Assembly (NCBI RefSeq): GCF_027925155.1
Contig: NZ_BSDY01000027.1
Span: 1-34,640, forward strand
Direction: 5' to 3'
DNA length: 34,640 nt
From: Propionigenium maris DSM 9537
GTDB lineage: Bacteria > Fusobacteriota > Fusobacteriia > Fusobacteriales > Fusobacteriaceae
Shown piece after piece: positions 1 through 7,238 of the stretch (position 1 is the stretch's first letter; every line of letters begins with the position of its first letter). Position numbers and translations under genes: made by a program. The notes below the pieces were generated by a model. It did no database searches and was not told the origin of the DNA. It saw nothing but the letters and a program-made list of their open reading frames with translations.

Positions 1-76
1 TTCCCACCAATAGTATTAATAGAGGTGGTCCCCATACAAAGTTGTTTATCGATTGAAAAAAGTTTAGTGCATCCAT
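1..76 (-). CDS. Alanine/glycine:sodium symporter (AGCS family), N-terminal fragment
   Basis: The gene runs off the left edge, so only 25 codons are visible. They start at an ATG at 76 preceded by a strong GGGGAGGA ribosome site. The peptide begins MDALNFFQSINNFVWGPPLL, the typical opening of AGCS (AlsT/DagA-type) Na+-coupled alanine/glycine carriers, with a short amphipathic start, the 'N-F-V-W-G-P-P' stretch and then the first membrane helix. An intrinsic terminator and a tandem glycine riboswitch lie upstream on the same strand. That supports glycine (or alanine) as the substrate. Assignment rests on 25 residues plus the riboswitch context. Confidence 0.8.
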   Translation of the reverse strand, partial: MDALNFFQSINNFVWGPPLLILLVG

Positions 77-191
77 TTTAGTGTCCTCCCCGCTTATTTA
101 GCGAAATTTAATCATGATACTATAAAGTATATAACCTGTGGTACATCTCATTTAATAACCAACCATTTATTTTATATACTTTTTTAACTTA

Positions 192-216
192 AAAGGTGAG
201 TTTTCTCTTCACCTTT
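192..216 (-). other. Hairpin in the leader of the AGCS symporter gene
   Basis: AAAGGTGA and TCACCTTT form an 8-bp stem with a 9-nt loop. On the minus strand it is followed by a mixed T/A stretch. It lies between the riboswitch terminator and the symporter start, inside a leader of about 220 nt. It may be a weak second terminator or an RNA-stability element; the sequence does not decide. Confidence 0.35.
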
Positions 217-290
217 CCCATATAATTTTAAGTTGACCTTCTTTTATCATTACATACCTCATCTCCTCCCAATACTTTCTTTAATTCCGC

Positions 291-333
291 AAAAATAAAA
301 AAGGGTTATAGCTGCACTAGGCAGCATAACCCC
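291..333 (-). terminator. Intrinsic terminator, probable expression platform of the glycine riboswitch
   Basis: On the minus strand, GGGTTATGCTGC-type arms (303-315 and 321-332, one bulged base) close on a 5-nt loop and are followed by a run of U with one interruption. It sits about 65 nt downstream of the second aptamer and about 215 nt before the symporter ATG. That is where a transcription-attenuation platform would be. No obvious antiterminator was seen, so whether glycine turns the gene on or off cannot be read from the sequence. Confidence 0.75.
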
Positions 334-397
334 TGAAGTTCAAAATAACATTAACAATATTAAGAAGGTAGATCGTGTTTCTCTATACAATTATACC

Positions 398-572
398 TTC
401 CTCTGTCCTTTTACCTGAGAGTTTTGTCCAGCCTAAAAGACTGGTTTTGCTCCTTCGGTGCCAATTGTTGGTCTCTCCAGAGGCTCGTCCAGTAAGGGTC
501 CTCATCTGCACTGCAGAAACCTGAAAGATTCACTTCTTCGGTGGCTTTGTAAGCTCTCTCCCCATACCTTCG
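398..572 (-). ncRNA. Tandem glycine riboswitch (two aptamers)
   Basis: On the minus strand two similar aptamers follow one another. Each carries the hallmark 'CACCGAAG(A/G)AG' block (near 535 and 455) and a distal block: 'TCTTTCAGG' near 520-530 for the first and 'CTCTCAGGTAAAAGGAC' near 405-420 for the second. The second aptamer is closed by a CCTCTG/CAGAGG P1 helix. The aptamers are joined by a short linker ('ACTGGACGAGCCTCTGGAGAG'-like, near 475-495). This is the classic gcvT-type glycine riboswitch, known to bind glycine in both halves. It is preceded by a consensus promoter and followed by a terminator and an AGCS symporter start, so it controls glycine uptake here. Confidence 0.95.
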
Positions 573-594
573 TCCGATTTTATTTTCAATGAAA

Positions 595-623
595 ATTATA
601 ATGAATCTTTTTATCCCTGTCAA
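595..623 (-). promoter_or_regulatory. Consensus sigma-70 promoter of the glycine riboswitch transcript
   Basis: TTGACA (623-618), a 17-nt spacer and TATAAT (600-595) on the minus strand match the consensus in both hexamers. Transcription would start around 588, a few bases before the first aptamer. Confidence 0.85.
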
Positions 624-782
624 CAATCTTTTCGGTCAACTCAAACTTCCCTTTTCTTTCATCCTTTAAGTTATTTCCACCAAAGCCCTATCAAACTCTT
701 GATTTATCTAAGTTCTTCTATAATTCTTATAACTCATTCTACACTGAAATTTTAATTTCATTGACAATCTTCTCCTGCCATT

Positions 783-804
783 ATATAGTCAACATTGACT
801 ATAT
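783..804. promoter_or_regulatory. 22-bp palindrome, candidate operator
   Basis: ATATAGTCAA-CA-TTGACTATAT is a perfect 10-bp inverted repeat with a 2-nt centre. It lies 53 nt upstream of the small membrane-protein gene at 857. It also overlaps a TATAAT-like hexamer on the minus strand (785-780). The shape fits a dimeric repressor site (MarR/TetR-like in form), but no cognate regulator is identifiable here. Confidence 0.45.
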
Positions 805-856
805 CTAGATCACCTGTGAATGAAATTGATGAAAAGTTCATTGAAAGGAAGTTTAA

Positions 857-1066
857 ATGAAGATAATTATTGCAATCCTCTTTATACTACTCAACATATT
901 TATAATTCCTGTGGGGGTAACTCTAGGAGCCTTCTCCATGGACGCCCCCTCCAGTACTCATATAAACTTTTTTCTGGTATCTACAATTGTTATAGGGATT
1001 CCAAACCTACTACTTGTTCTATTCATCTACCTCATAAAAAAGGTTGTAAATATAAGAGGAAAATGA
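857..1066 (+). CDS. Small two-helix membrane protein, unknown function
   Basis: The 69-residue product is almost entirely hydrophobic. One helix covers residues 2-24 and a second covers about 39-62, ending in a basic tail (KKVVNIRGK) that suggests a cytoplasmic C-terminus. The ATG at 857 is preceded by AAAGGAAG at suitable spacing. It stands alone between the glycine riboswitch unit and the precorrin-2 dehydrogenase gene, with a perfect palindrome upstream that could control it. I do not recognise the family. The composition and ribosome site suggest a real gene, but its size leaves some doubt. Confidence 0.55.
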   Translation: MKIIIAILFILLNIFIIPVGVTLGAFSMDAPSSTHINFFLVSTIVIGIPNLLLVLFIYLIKKVVNIRGK

Positions 1067-1085
1067 TCCGCCTTTCAGGTTTTTA

Positions 1086-1128
1086 ATGTAAAGCAAAAAT
1101 CCACGGTAATTATACCGGGGTTTACATT
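1086..1128. other. Nested inverted repeat without a T-run
   Basis: ATGTAAA (1086-1092) pairs with TTTACAT (1122-1128). Inside is CGGTA-ATTA-TACCG. No poly-T follows on either strand. It separates the small membrane gene from an antisense open frame and may be a weak terminator or transcript-end structure. Confidence 0.35.
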
Positions 1129-1301
1129 TAGTTCCTATTTATCTTTTCTACCATAGCTTTTATTATATAGGAATCCAATAGTAGAGACCTATCTACTGAA
1201 CCTCTCAAATCTTTCAGCTCTTCCTCCACTCTTCTTCTTATTTCAAAGAAATCCCTCCAACTAAATCTCTTCCCTGAAATTTCATTCCTAAACCAACTAT
1301 G
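1128..1301 (-). pseudogene. Start-less open frame, possible C-terminal gene remnant
   Basis: The minus strand is open for 57 codons, ending in TAA at 1128-1130. It reads ...SWFRNEISGKRF..., then a charged helix (EIRRRVEEELKDLRG) and a tail ending in VEKINRN. It looks protein-like and amphipathic. There is no upstream start: a TAG lies immediately upstream (1302-1304), and the region overlaps the TATAAT of the plus-strand gene at 1340. It may be the end of a gene whose front was lost, or a chance open frame. No family recognised. Confidence 0.25.
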
Positions 1302-1339
1302 CTATAATACCCATAAATACAAGATAAGGAGAGATAGTC

Positions 1340-1795
1340 ATGAATGAGAATTTTTTTCCTGGTTTTATAGCTTTAAGGAATAAGAGATGTCTGGTGGTGG
1401 GAGCTGGTAATATAGCCCACAAAAAGATAGCCAAGCTTCTAAACTATGGAGCTAAGGTTAAAGTTATAACCAGGGAGATTAAAAAAGAGGAGATAAAGAA
1501 TCTAGAGGGAGTAGAGGTCGTTATAGGAGATTTTACCGAAAAGGACCTTGAGAATGTTTTTCTGGTGGTTGCAGCTACCGATAATCCTGATTTCAATGAG
1601 TGGATCTATAAGCTCTGCGAGGAGAGAAATATCCTTATAAACAACATCACCTCTAAAAACAGCATGAACTTCAGGTTTTCTGCTGTCTATGAGGATGAGA
1701 ATATCCAGGTAGCCGTATCTGCCAAGGGGTACCCAAAGAAGTCTGTTGTTATAAGAAATAGGATCGCCGAGTTTTTAAAGGGGATAAAGTTTTAA
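1340..1795 (+). CDS. Precorrin-2 dehydrogenase (siroheme synthesis, SirC/Met8p-like)
   Basis: This 151-residue cytosolic enzyme should oxidise precorrin-2 to sirohydrochlorin with NAD+, on the way to siroheme or cobalamin. The front half is a Rossmann fold with the dinucleotide loop VVGAGNIAHKK (residues 19-29). The family's 'AATDNPDFN' block is at 78-86, where the catalytic Asp of Met8p-type enzymes lies. A short dimerisation region follows, with 'SAKGYPKKSVVIRNRI' near the end. At 151 residues it lacks the C-terminal extension of CysG/Met8p, as in stand-alone SirC enzymes. The ATG is preceded by AAGGAGAGA. A TATAAT sits at 1303-1308. No other siroheme or cobalamin genes are in the window. 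Confidence 0.85.
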   Translation: MNENFFPGFIALRNKRCLVVGAGNIAHKKIAKLLNYGAKVKVITREIKKEEIKNLEGVEVVIGDFTEKDLENVFLVVAATDNPDFNEWIYKLCEERNILINNITSKNSMNFRFSAVYEDENIQVAVSAKGYPKKSVVIRNRIAEFLKGIKF

Positions 1796-1799
1796 AATA

Positions 1800-1830
1800 T
1801 GAGGGAGGATTAAAGATTAATCCTCCCTCA
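1800..1830. terminator. Hairpin between convergent genes
   Basis: TGAGGGAGGATTAA and its complement form a perfect 14-bp stem with a 3-nt loop. It follows the stop of the precorrin-2 dehydrogenase and faces the 3' end of the MFS gene. Poly-T is weak on both sides (better on the minus strand, ATATTTTAAAA). It probably serves both transcripts. Confidence 0.65.
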
Positions 1831-1882
1831 CATAAACTGAGCTTTATTTAACTTTCTATTTTGGATTTCTTATTCCCCCTCT

Positions 1883-3079
1883 TTAGACAACTACACTCCC
1901 CTTTTCCCTATATCTATATGAATAGATGGAAACTCCCAAACCTACAATAGCCGCTGTTATATTTAAAAGAAAAAAGTACTTATATGCCATATTTCCATAT
2001 GTATTTATCAGGTTTTTTCCTATTATAGGGTAGAACAGATCTGGTAAAAAACCTATAGCTGAAACTACTCCTATTATCTTACTGTTTATAGGAAGGTCAA
2101 ATTCAGGAATTAGTGCGAAAAATATTGTATTAAATACAGTTGATAGAATCGCTATTACCAGGGTATTCAGCATAATAAACAATATTAACTCTAAATTACT
2201 TGGAGTAGAGATGTAGATTATTGACGTAAATATATAGATGAAGAAGGTCAGTATAAACAGCTTCAGTGCTGAGCCAAGTTTGTCCACAAAGTATCCACTT
2301 AAAGGACCGACTATCATCTTAAAAAAATAAATCCTTACACAGGCAAAAAAAACTACTTCCACCCTGGAAAACCGATACAGATCATAGAGGTAATTATTTG
2401 TATAGACCATGTTGGAATATAGAATATAGTTTAAAAAGATTAGTCCGCCTATGGCCCAGACCTTTTTGCTCCTTATAATCTTCTTTACTTTAAGAGGAGT
2501 ACTTCTTTTTATCTCTATATTCATCAACCACCATCCTAGGTATATCCCTATGAGTATATTTAATATGGAATAAACTAAGATTATGAAGTTTATTCCTACT
2601 CTTTCTGGAACTATAAAAAAGAAGTAGAGAAGTGTAAAAATGACTCCAGATATCCCCTTTCCCCCTTCAAATACACCTAATATTCTTCCACTTTCAAATT
2701 TATTTCCCAAACTTAAAATAAATTTTATAGAAGATACCCAAAACAATAAAATATTTGATACTGCAAATACCATAAACACTGCTGTGAGCTGTAAAAAGGT
2801 AAGATTAAAAGTTGTAAATAAGCCCGCCACTCCAGATATAATCAAACTAAGTGGTATCAATTTCTTAGGTGAATACCTCTCCGCTAAAAATCCACTGGGT
2901 ATATATGATACAAGTGCAACTAAACCATAGGCTATATAGATCTGTTCAAAGTTATCTGAAGAGATCAGATACTTATCCTGAAACTCAACAAATAAATACT
3001 TAAAATAAAATGGTAGCAGAAAGGTTAGTCCACTGGCCATTCCTAATGCTATTATTATTATCCAACGATTTTTTTTCAT
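1883..3079 (-). CDS. Major facilitator superfamily transporter
   Basis: This is a 398-residue inner-membrane carrier with about 12 hydrophobic helices. The MFS motif A between helices 2 and 3 reads GFLAERYSPKKL. A GRILGVFEGGKG stretch in the first half resembles the 'GrafGllEsgRG' loop of YihN-type carriers, so an organic anion or sugar-acid substrate is possible but not shown. The ATG at 3079 follows GAGGTAG, 9 nt after the stop of the LytTR gene. It is the last gene of a three-gene minus-strand unit (sensor, LytTR regulator, MFS), so it is probably the transported-substrate output or the source of the signal. Confidence 0.8.
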   Translation of the reverse strand: MKKNRWIIIIALGMASGLTFLLPFYFKYLFVEFQDKYLISSDNFEQIYIAYGLVALVSYIPSGFLAERYSPKKLIPLSLIISGVAGLFTTFNLTFLQLTAVFMVFAVSNILLFWVSSIKFILSLGNKFESGRILGVFEGGKGISGVIFTLLYFFFIVPERVGINFIILVYSILNILIGIYLGWWLMNIEIKRSTPLKVKKIIRSKKVWAIGGLIFLNYILYSNMVYTNNYLYDLYRFSRVEVVFFACVRIYFFKMIVGPLSGYFVDKLGSALKLFILTFFIYIFTSIIYISTPSNLELILFIMLNTLVIAILSTVFNTIFFALIPEFDLPINSKIIGVVSAIGFLPDLFYPIIGKNLINTYGNMAYKYFFLLNITAAIVGLGVSIYSYRYREKGSVVV

Positions 3080-3088
3080 AATGCTACC

Positions 3089-3757
3089 TCATAGTATAGA
3101 ATATTTTTTCGATAATTTCTTTGACAGACTCTTTAATTTCCCTCTGTTTATGTAGACCTTTTCATCACTTTTAAAGATGAGAAACTCCTCCTTAAAATTT
3201 ATTCCCTTAACCTGCTTAATATTTATAATGTAGCTCCTATCTAACCTAAAAAATAGATTCTCTGGAAGAAGTTCCTCAAGCTCCCCTAAATTTTTTCGTA
3301 GAAAAAAACTTTCTATACCATGCTTTGCAAAGGATTTTTTTGTGATTCTATCATAGGAAAAATAACTTATCTCTCCCAACTTCACCACTGCCTCTTCAGA
3401 AATATCTGAAACTATCACCACACTTTCCTCACCAAAATAAAATCTACTCTCCAAGCCTTCAATGTGGTTATCACAATAGACATATTCTTCCTTCTCCTTC
3501 AGTACTGCCCTTATACTAAACTTTTTTATAAGTTTTAAGTGTATAGTTTTTATCTCATCAGTATAGATTATTACTCCAAGAAGTTTATCTTCTATCTCTA
3601 AAAGCTTCTCTATAAACTCTAATGCCTCTACTATAACTATACTTTCTTCCTCTATCTCCACTGCTCCCCATGGAAGTTCCACACTCTCTATTGAAAGGCT
3701 GGACACCTCATTTAAAAGAAAGTAAAAGTTGTCATTTCCTATAAAATAATTACTCAT
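3089..3757 (-). CDS. LytTR-domain transcriptional regulator with divergent N-terminus
   Basis: The C-terminal ~100 residues are a LytTR DNA-binding domain. It shows the conserved 'FFRLDRSYIIN' (169-179), followed by KQVKGI and the final RGKLKSLSKKL helix. The N-terminal 110 residues are acidic and receiver-sized but lack a clear phospho-acceptor Asp/Lys arrangement, so ordinary phosphorelay control is doubtful. The start ATG overlaps the end of the upstream sensor gene by 8 nt (ATGAGTAA), which implies translational coupling. No histidine kinase is present, so signalling may go directly from the membrane protein to the regulator, as in LytTR regulatory systems that pair a LytTR protein with a membrane inhibitor. 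That is an inference. Confidence 0.8.
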   Translation of the reverse strand: MSNYFIGNDNFYFLLNEVSSLSIESVELPWGAVEIEEESIVIVEALEFIEKLLEIEDKLLGVIIYTDEIKTIHLKLIKKFSIRAVLKEKEEYVYCDNHIEGLESRFYFGEESVVIVSDISEEAVVKLGEISYFSYDRITKKSFAKHGIESFFLRKNLGELEELLPENLFFRLDRSYIINIKQVKGINFKEEFLIFKSDEKVYINRGKLKSLSKKLSKKYSIL

Positions 3758-5222
3758 AATTATCTTCCCTTTTAATTACATCTGAAAAAATTCTATTAAT
3801 AATTTTTTTTATAGAAGTAATATCCTCTTTATTTGACATTACCCTTAAAAACTCGGTTATATAAAAGATCTCTTTTTTCCTTTCTTTAACCTCGATTCTC
3901 AAGGCCTTATTTTCCTGATTTACACTATCCCTTTTTAACTCCTTAAATAGTAGGTGATCTAAAAATGGTGAAATTTTTTCTAGGAAGTGTTTTAAATCCT
4001 GAGATTTTTTTTTGTAGAAAAGAATTCTTGAATCATTTATTAGTACAAGACCGATTGGCTTTTTTAGATAGTTCATCCTAATACCAAGATCATATCTTTC
4101 TCCGTCAAAATTAATATTCTCAGTATGATAGTTTAGAGCTTCCACTTTTCTTCTCAGCTCTGTATCACTTTTTTTAATAGTAATAAGGGTACAATGGGAA
4201 AGAGCAAATATTTTTGTAACCTCATCCTGAAATATCCCCTTGAAAAACTCAAGAGAATCCACCACTCTTAATTTAGATAGAATACTGGTGAAGTTATATT
4301 CTGTAGAAAATTCTTTAAATTTCATGCAGAAATAAAGCACCTCCAAAATCATTATTCCAAAGATAAGCACAATGGAGAAGCTATTATGAACCATAAATCT
4401 TGATATAAGAGAGATCACAAAACAGATAATAATATTTTTACCTGTAAGATTTATAAATTGCCTGAAGTTTCTCTCTCCCTCCATTACAAAATAATCCTTT
4501 TGAAAAACTATACCCAGTATAAATGAGAGGGTTATTGCCATTATATAAAAACTATTGTAAAAGAAGAGGCCCTGCCAGATAACTATAGAGGTCAATATAA
4601 AGTTAAGGGTATACACAAAAAGGTGGAAGTCTTTATCCTCTAAACTTTTTGTGGAAAAACTCCTTGCCGCCTGTATCAGTGTCACTATATTTCCCAGAAC
4701 TAGGATCCCTATAAAGTAGTATTTAATAAATAAGACTATCACTTCTTTAGATTTAGCGCTTAATGTAGGATCAAATACCAAGACAATGTGTAGAGCACTT
4801 ATTACCACTCCCAAGAGTAGCCCCAAAGGCAGAATAACCTTTTTAAGATTTTCTGTTTTATCCACCTTTTTTTGATACATAAACAGGAAGAAGTATCCTA
4901 CTCCCATGGTAAAAAGAATATTTGAGAGGGAGGAGAAGAATATTTTCAGAGATATAAAGGGCATCGTTATATAAAGTAGCTCAGATAACATAGATATTCC
5001 AAAGATCCAAAAGCTTCTCCGCCAATACCCCACTCTATTAAGTATCTTATCTCTACTAAAAAGTAAGAAACTAAAGGAAAAAACCACAAAACTAATTGTT
5101 GTAAGGATAAAGATATATCTTTGATAAAAGATTTGAATATTTGCTTCATTTAATACGATCTCAGGAGATATATTGTTGTTAAAAATATTAATAAACTTGT
5201 TTAAACTCGCTTCTAGCTTCAT
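3750..5222 (-). CDS. Polytopic membrane sensor-like protein without a kinase domain
   Basis: The product has 490 residues. The first ~300 contain about eight hydrophobic helices (near 34-55, 70-92, 94-116, 129-150, 164-187, 203-222, 228-244 and 263-300). The C-terminal ~190 residues are soluble. They have a GAF-like alpha/beta stretch (about 315-420) followed by a charged helix likely to be a coiled coil (430-460). There is no H-box, no N/G-box and no GGDEF, so it is not a histidine kinase or cyclase. The ATG at 5222 follows AGCAGGAGG. It overlaps the LytTR gene by 8 nt, so the pair is co-translated. A TATAAT at 5253-5248 could be the -10 element. No family recognised with confidence. Confidence 0.65.
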   Translation of the reverse strand: MKLEASLNKFINIFNNNISPEIVLNEANIQIFYQRYIFILTTISFVVFSFSFLLFSRDKILNRVGYWRRSFWIFGISMLSELLYITMPFISLKIFFSSLSNILFTMGVGYFFLFMYQKKVDKTENLKKVILPLGLLLGVVISALHIVLVFDPTLSAKSKEVIVLFIKYYFIGILVLGNIVTLIQAARSFSTKSLEDKDFHLFVYTLNFILTSIVIWQGLFFYNSFYIMAITLSFILGIVFQKDYFVMEGERNFRQFINLTGKNIIICFVISLISRFMVHNSFSIVLIFGIMILEVLYFCMKFKEFSTEYNFTSILSKLRVVDSLEFFKGIFQDEVTKIFALSHCTLITIKKSDTELRRKVEALNYHTENINFDGERYDLGIRMNYLKKPIGLVLINDSRILFYKKKSQDLKHFLEKISPFLDHLLFKELKRDSVNQENKALRIEVKERKKEIFYITEFLRVMSNKEDITSIKKIINRIFSDVIKREDNYE

Positions 5223-5254
5223 AAAGCCTCCTGCTTTAAAATAATAGATTATAA

Positions 5255-5292
5255 ATAAGCTTTCTCATACTCTATTATATGAGAAAGCTTAT
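5255..5292. terminator. Perfect 15-bp hairpin terminator
   Basis: ATAAGCTTTCTCATA (5255-5269) pairs fully with TATGAGAAAGCTTAT (5278-5292) across an 8-nt loop. It lies 2 nt after the stop of the acyltransferase gene and 33 nt before the sensor gene start. The downstream T-run is broken (TTTATAATCTATTATTTT). It probably ends the BCCT-acyltransferase operon. Confidence 0.7.
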
Positions 5293-5294
5293 AT

Positions 5295-6992
5295 TTAAAA
5301 CAATATTTTTTTCAGGAAATTAAACCCTTCTTGAAAGCTGTCCTTAAATCTTCTAACTTCTTCTTCACTTTTGTTAAAATAAGATATATCAATTCCAATT
5401 CCTTTTGAGCTTAGCTCATATGATACTCCAATTCCTCCCTCTACCACAGGAGTAAAGATTGCTCTTCCTATATGTTCATAGTGTCCTAGTGATGTGGTTG
5501 AGATAAAATTTTCCGTCACTTTTTTATAGGCCTTTGAGTCAAAGAACTTTTTAGCTGCCTCCCTGTCACTTGGAGAGTCTAACGCCCCTATGAGGGATTT
5601 CATTCCAAAGAGGTGCCTGTCTATTCCGCAGCCCCTTTTACAGTCTTTAATTCTTTTTTTATGCTCTCCCTCTGCCTCTCTGTACACAGTTATTAACTCT
5701 TCCCTGTCCCCCTCGATAAGGGCTTCCACAAACTTTATTGCTTCCTTGGATACAGGTCTTACACACTCCGTTCTTCCTCTTAAATACTCCTTCATGTCTA
5801 CAGCTTCATATGTACCCCTGTAATCATTAAAAGTTTTCTTGGCTGAATACTGTATAAGAAGCTGAACTATAGCATCCTTACTGAACCCCTTAAGGTTGAC
5901 CCCCTCAAGTGGTATATTCAATGAAGTAAATCTATATTGTGATGTCCTTTGGAGATATTCCTCCTTTATCTTTTCTAGGATTCTTTCATCCTGTTCCGAT
6001 ATAGATTCCTCAACCAGCTCATACTTCGGAGTTTTACCTTCCTCTGGATTTTTGTAACTGTCATAGTTGTCCTTCACCGCACTTATGATTTCTACATTTG
6101 TAAGTCCATCCTGAAAGGTATGCTCAGAGTTATTATAAAGCTCCTTATCCTTTAGGTTATAGATGAAGTTAAGGGGTTTATACATATATGAGTTTTCCCC
6201 TTCTAAGTAGAGGTAGTACCCCAGTTTCTCCTCCTCGTGATCAAACTCCTTGTCTACAATGGATATATTCATAAGAGAATTTTCAAGAGTTTCAAAGTAT
6301 TCCCTATTCTCCTCCTTTATCTTAGCTTTTTCAACTACGCGAATACCACTCCTATCAAAACTAAGAGTGGAAAGAGAGTAGGCTTTCTCAATGCTCTTCT
6401 CCAGAATTTCCTCTATTACCTTGGTGTAGGTTTTATTTTTATTCTCTTCAATTCCTATCCTGTATAAGTTATTTTTAAATAAAATTGTAACAAAGGCAGG
6501 ATCTTCTCCTATATGATAACCGTCTCTTTCATATTTAGAAACTCTCGAAGCTCCCTTTAAAATATCCAGCTGCTTCCTGCAAAGAGGCTTTCCAAAATAG
6601 TTTCTTACACTGTCAAACTTTCCATCTAAAAAGTCGTCCTTAACCCCTACAAAGGAGTATATAAACTTGTTCAGGAACTCACTATGATCTTCACCTTTAT
6701 TCTTGAAGTTTACCGGCACAGCAAAATTACACTCAATAGGTGTTGGTCCCCTTCCTAGTAAGTAGGATTCCAGCCACCAGTCTATAAGCCAGCTGCTTGA
6801 AGATTTTTTCTCTCTTCTCTCATTTAGAAGGCCTTGAAGTTTACCTCCTGCCCCCCTCTTAAAATTCTCAATTTCTTTCTCCAGTTCCTGAACATCATCA
6901 TCTTCAAGGTAGACCGAGCTCCACTGAAGATACCTTTTAAGGGTATCTTCTAGTGGGGGAACTGGTAGCTCCAATAATTTTTCTGTTATCAT
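5295..6992 (-). CDS. Choline/carnitine O-acyltransferase family protein
   Basis: The 565-residue protein has the conserved landmarks of carnitine/choline acyltransferases. These are a likely catalytic histidine in SEHTFQDG (H291); GTYEAVD (393-399) and RGRTECVRP (405-413), matching the 'TYEsa...GRTetiR' carnitine-site segment; GIDRHLFGMK (456-465); ISTTSLG (497-503), the 'STS' motif; and GIGVSYE (520-526). Length fits the ~600-residue eukaryotic enzymes. It should move an acyl group, probably acetyl, between CoA and carnitine or a related quaternary amine in the cytosol. The ATG at 6992 follows GGGAGGATAAAG. It is third in an operon behind a BCCT transporter and a one-TM peptide, which supports a quaternary-amine substrate. 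Such enzymes are uncommon in bacteria. The choline-versus-carnitine preference cannot be read. Confidence 0.85.
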   Translation of the reverse strand: MITEKLLELPVPPLEDTLKRYLQWSSVYLEDDDVQELEKEIENFKRGAGGKLQGLLNERREKKSSSSWLIDWWLESYLLGRGPTPIECNFAVPVNFKNKGEDHSEFLNKFIYSFVGVKDDFLDGKFDSVRNYFGKPLCRKQLDILKGASRVSKYERDGYHIGEDPAFVTILFKNNLYRIGIEENKNKTYTKVIEEILEKSIEKAYSLSTLSFDRSGIRVVEKAKIKEENREYFETLENSLMNISIVDKEFDHEEEKLGYYLYLEGENSYMYKPLNFIYNLKDKELYNNSEHTFQDGLTNVEIISAVKDNYDSYKNPEEGKTPKYELVEESISEQDERILEKIKEEYLQRTSQYRFTSLNIPLEGVNLKGFSKDAIVQLLIQYSAKKTFNDYRGTYEAVDMKEYLRGRTECVRPVSKEAIKFVEALIEGDREELITVYREAEGEHKKRIKDCKRGCGIDRHLFGMKSLIGALDSPSDREAAKKFFDSKAYKKVTENFISTTSLGHYEHIGRAIFTPVVEGGIGVSYELSSKGIGIDISYFNKSEEEVRRFKDSFQEGFNFLKKILF

Positions 6993-7017
6993 CTTTATCC
7001 TCCCTAAGCTAAATCTC

Positions 7018-7236
7018 CTAAATTTCTGCAGATGAAACCTTCAGCTCTTTTTTGCCTTTTATCTTCTCCACTTTATCCTCTGAGACCTCTATTTCAGCCA
7101 GGGGCTCCATTATCAGCTTTATATTCCATATAATAAACCCTATCATAGCTATAATCGCCAGTGCCTGAAGTATAGATTCTCCTCTAGACATCTCCATAAG
7201 TCCCTTTTCATATGTTAACCTGGTAATCTCTTTCAT
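7018..7236 (-). CDS. Small single-TM protein between BCCT transporter and acyltransferase
   Basis: This 72-residue peptide has a basic-acidic N-terminus (about 20 residues), one hydrophobic helix (about residues 24-46) and a charged, Lys/Glu-rich tail (EDKVEKIKGKKELK). The ATG at 7236 is 2 nt after the transporter stop codon. Its ribosome site AAGGAGG overlaps the last codons of the transporter, so the two are translationally coupled. It could be an accessory subunit of the transporter or an anchor for the acyltransferase. No family recognised. Confidence 0.7.
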   Translation of the reverse strand: MKEITRLTYEKGLMEMSRGESILQALAIIAMIGFIIWNIKLIMEPLAEIEVSEDKVEKIKGKKELKVSSAEI

Positions 7237-7238
7237 CT

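Noticed and set aside
411..626. 71-codon minus-strand open frame with a possible product
   Set aside because: It lies across both glycine aptamers and the promoter, and its 'protein' is just the translation of conserved aptamer blocks. There is no ribosome site.
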